Origin: Hyphomicrobiaceae bacterium | Lineage (GTDB): Bacteria; Pseudomonadota; Alphaproteobacteria; Rhizobiales; Hyphomicrobiaceae | Direction: 5' to 3' | Length of the DNA stretch: 5,575 nt | NCBI GenBank assembly: GCA_017353825.1 | Contig: JAFMSC010000085.1 | Coordinates: 1 to 5,575 of the forward strand | In this document: positions 5,325 through 5,575 of the stretch, piece by piece | How the letters are laid out: each line of letters starts with the position of its first letter | How positions within the stretch are numbered: position 1 is the stretch's first letter | The notes under the pieces: generated by a model | The model's input: the letters and a program-made list of their open reading frames with translations, nothing else | The model's database searches: none | What the model was told of the DNA's origin: nothing | Position numbers and translations under genes: made by a program

Positions 5325-5456
5325 TTAGGGGCCGCGCTGCTCTAGCCTGTGCACGCCAGCCCAGAACGACGCGGACTGATAGCCGCAATCCTAGGCGATG
5401 GCGTGGGTGGTTTCGCGCACGCAGGCACCCTCCTGCAACTTATGATTGTGTAACAT
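5325..5456 (-). pseudogene. Short coding-like frame with internal TAG, possibly an AraC-type HTH remnant
   Basis: An ATG at 5456 follows GAAGG (5468-5464) with 7-base spacing, so translation could start here. The frame gives 21 residues ending RETTHAIA and then TAG (5391-5393). It continues with DCGYQSASFWAGVHRLEQRG and one more residue to TAA at 5325. The segment IA-x-DCGYQSASF resembles the second helix-turn-helix of AraC-family regulators (IA-xxx-G[FY]-xxx-S-x-F), with the amber codon in a variable position and one residue missing before the Phe. The match is short and the rest of the domain is absent. It lies 37 bases upstream of exoX on the same strand, so it could also be a 21-aa leader peptide. 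Confidence 0.3.
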
Positions 5457-5537
5457 GCTATTACCTTCAAGAGTGGCGAATCAGATCGACTTAATCCTGC
5501 CGTGCGGGTCGCAATCCCCGAACCGCTCCTCCCTCGT

Positions 5538-5575
5538 GGGCCCCGGCTGCCCCACAGCCAGGGCCCTTACGTTTT
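5538..5575 (+). terminator. Intrinsic-terminator-like hairpin facing the plus strand
   Basis: GGGCCC-C-GGCTG (5538-5549) pairs with CAGCC-A-GGGCCC (5555-5566) around a CCCCA loop. That is 11 base pairs with one C-A mismatch, and the T-rich run TTACGTTTT follows to the window edge. On the other strand no T-run follows, so it points to plus-strand transcription. No plus-strand gene is visible before it, so it may end read-through or a short non-coding transcript. Confidence 0.5.

Overview
The window looks like part of an accessory replicon or accessory chromosomal region of a GC-rich alphaproteobacterium, most likely Hyphomicrobiales and possibly Methylobacteriaceae. That placement is an inference. 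It rests on the very high G/C at third codon positions, the single-domain response regulator with a valine where the usual beta-5 aromatic sits, and the general style of the small hypothetical genes. No rRNA, tRNA, replication gene, intact transposase or CRISPR array is visible.

Layout, left to right. Bases 1-263 show no convincing gene. A stand-alone response-regulator receiver domain (264-725, +) converges on an exported tetratricopeptide-repeat protein (946-1731, -). A GC-rich hairpin lies between them. Bases 1732-2900 hold little that is intact. They contain a possible 29-codon ORF (1816-1905, -), a cluster of three adjoining inverted repeats including a perfect 7+2+7 palindrome (1951-2000), a short coding-like frame broken by an amber codon (1990-2160, +), and a coding-like but apparently decayed minus-strand stretch (about 2313-2860). 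Bases 2122-2312 hold nothing I can support.

Next come two compact, oppositely transcribed two-gene units. On the minus strand, a 73-aa gene and a 63-aa gene (3311 down to 2902) overlap by ATGA, and each has a strong Shine-Dalgarno sequence. On the plus strand, a ribbon-helix-helix DNA-binding protein is followed, with a one-base TGATG overlap, by a 156-aa protein with a helical, probably coiled-coil C-terminal half (3495-4126). The sequence TAGAACG followed by GTGT occurs once in the promoter region of this plus-strand unit and twice just after it. This makes the unit the best candidate here for an uncharacterised autoregulated module.

Bases 4127-4576 have no convincing gene. An exodeoxyribonuclease X homologue (4577-5287, -) follows, well conserved along its whole length but with Glu in place of the usual Exo II Asp. 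Upstream of it is a short minus-strand frame with a good ribosome binding site and an internal amber codon, faintly similar to the end of an AraC-type helix-turn-helix. The window closes with a strong terminator-like hairpin facing the plus strand, with no plus-strand gene before it.

Only the response regulator, the TPR protein and ExoX have recognisable functions. Nothing ties them into one pathway. The rest are small orphan genes and remnants, typical of a plasmid-like or island-like region.
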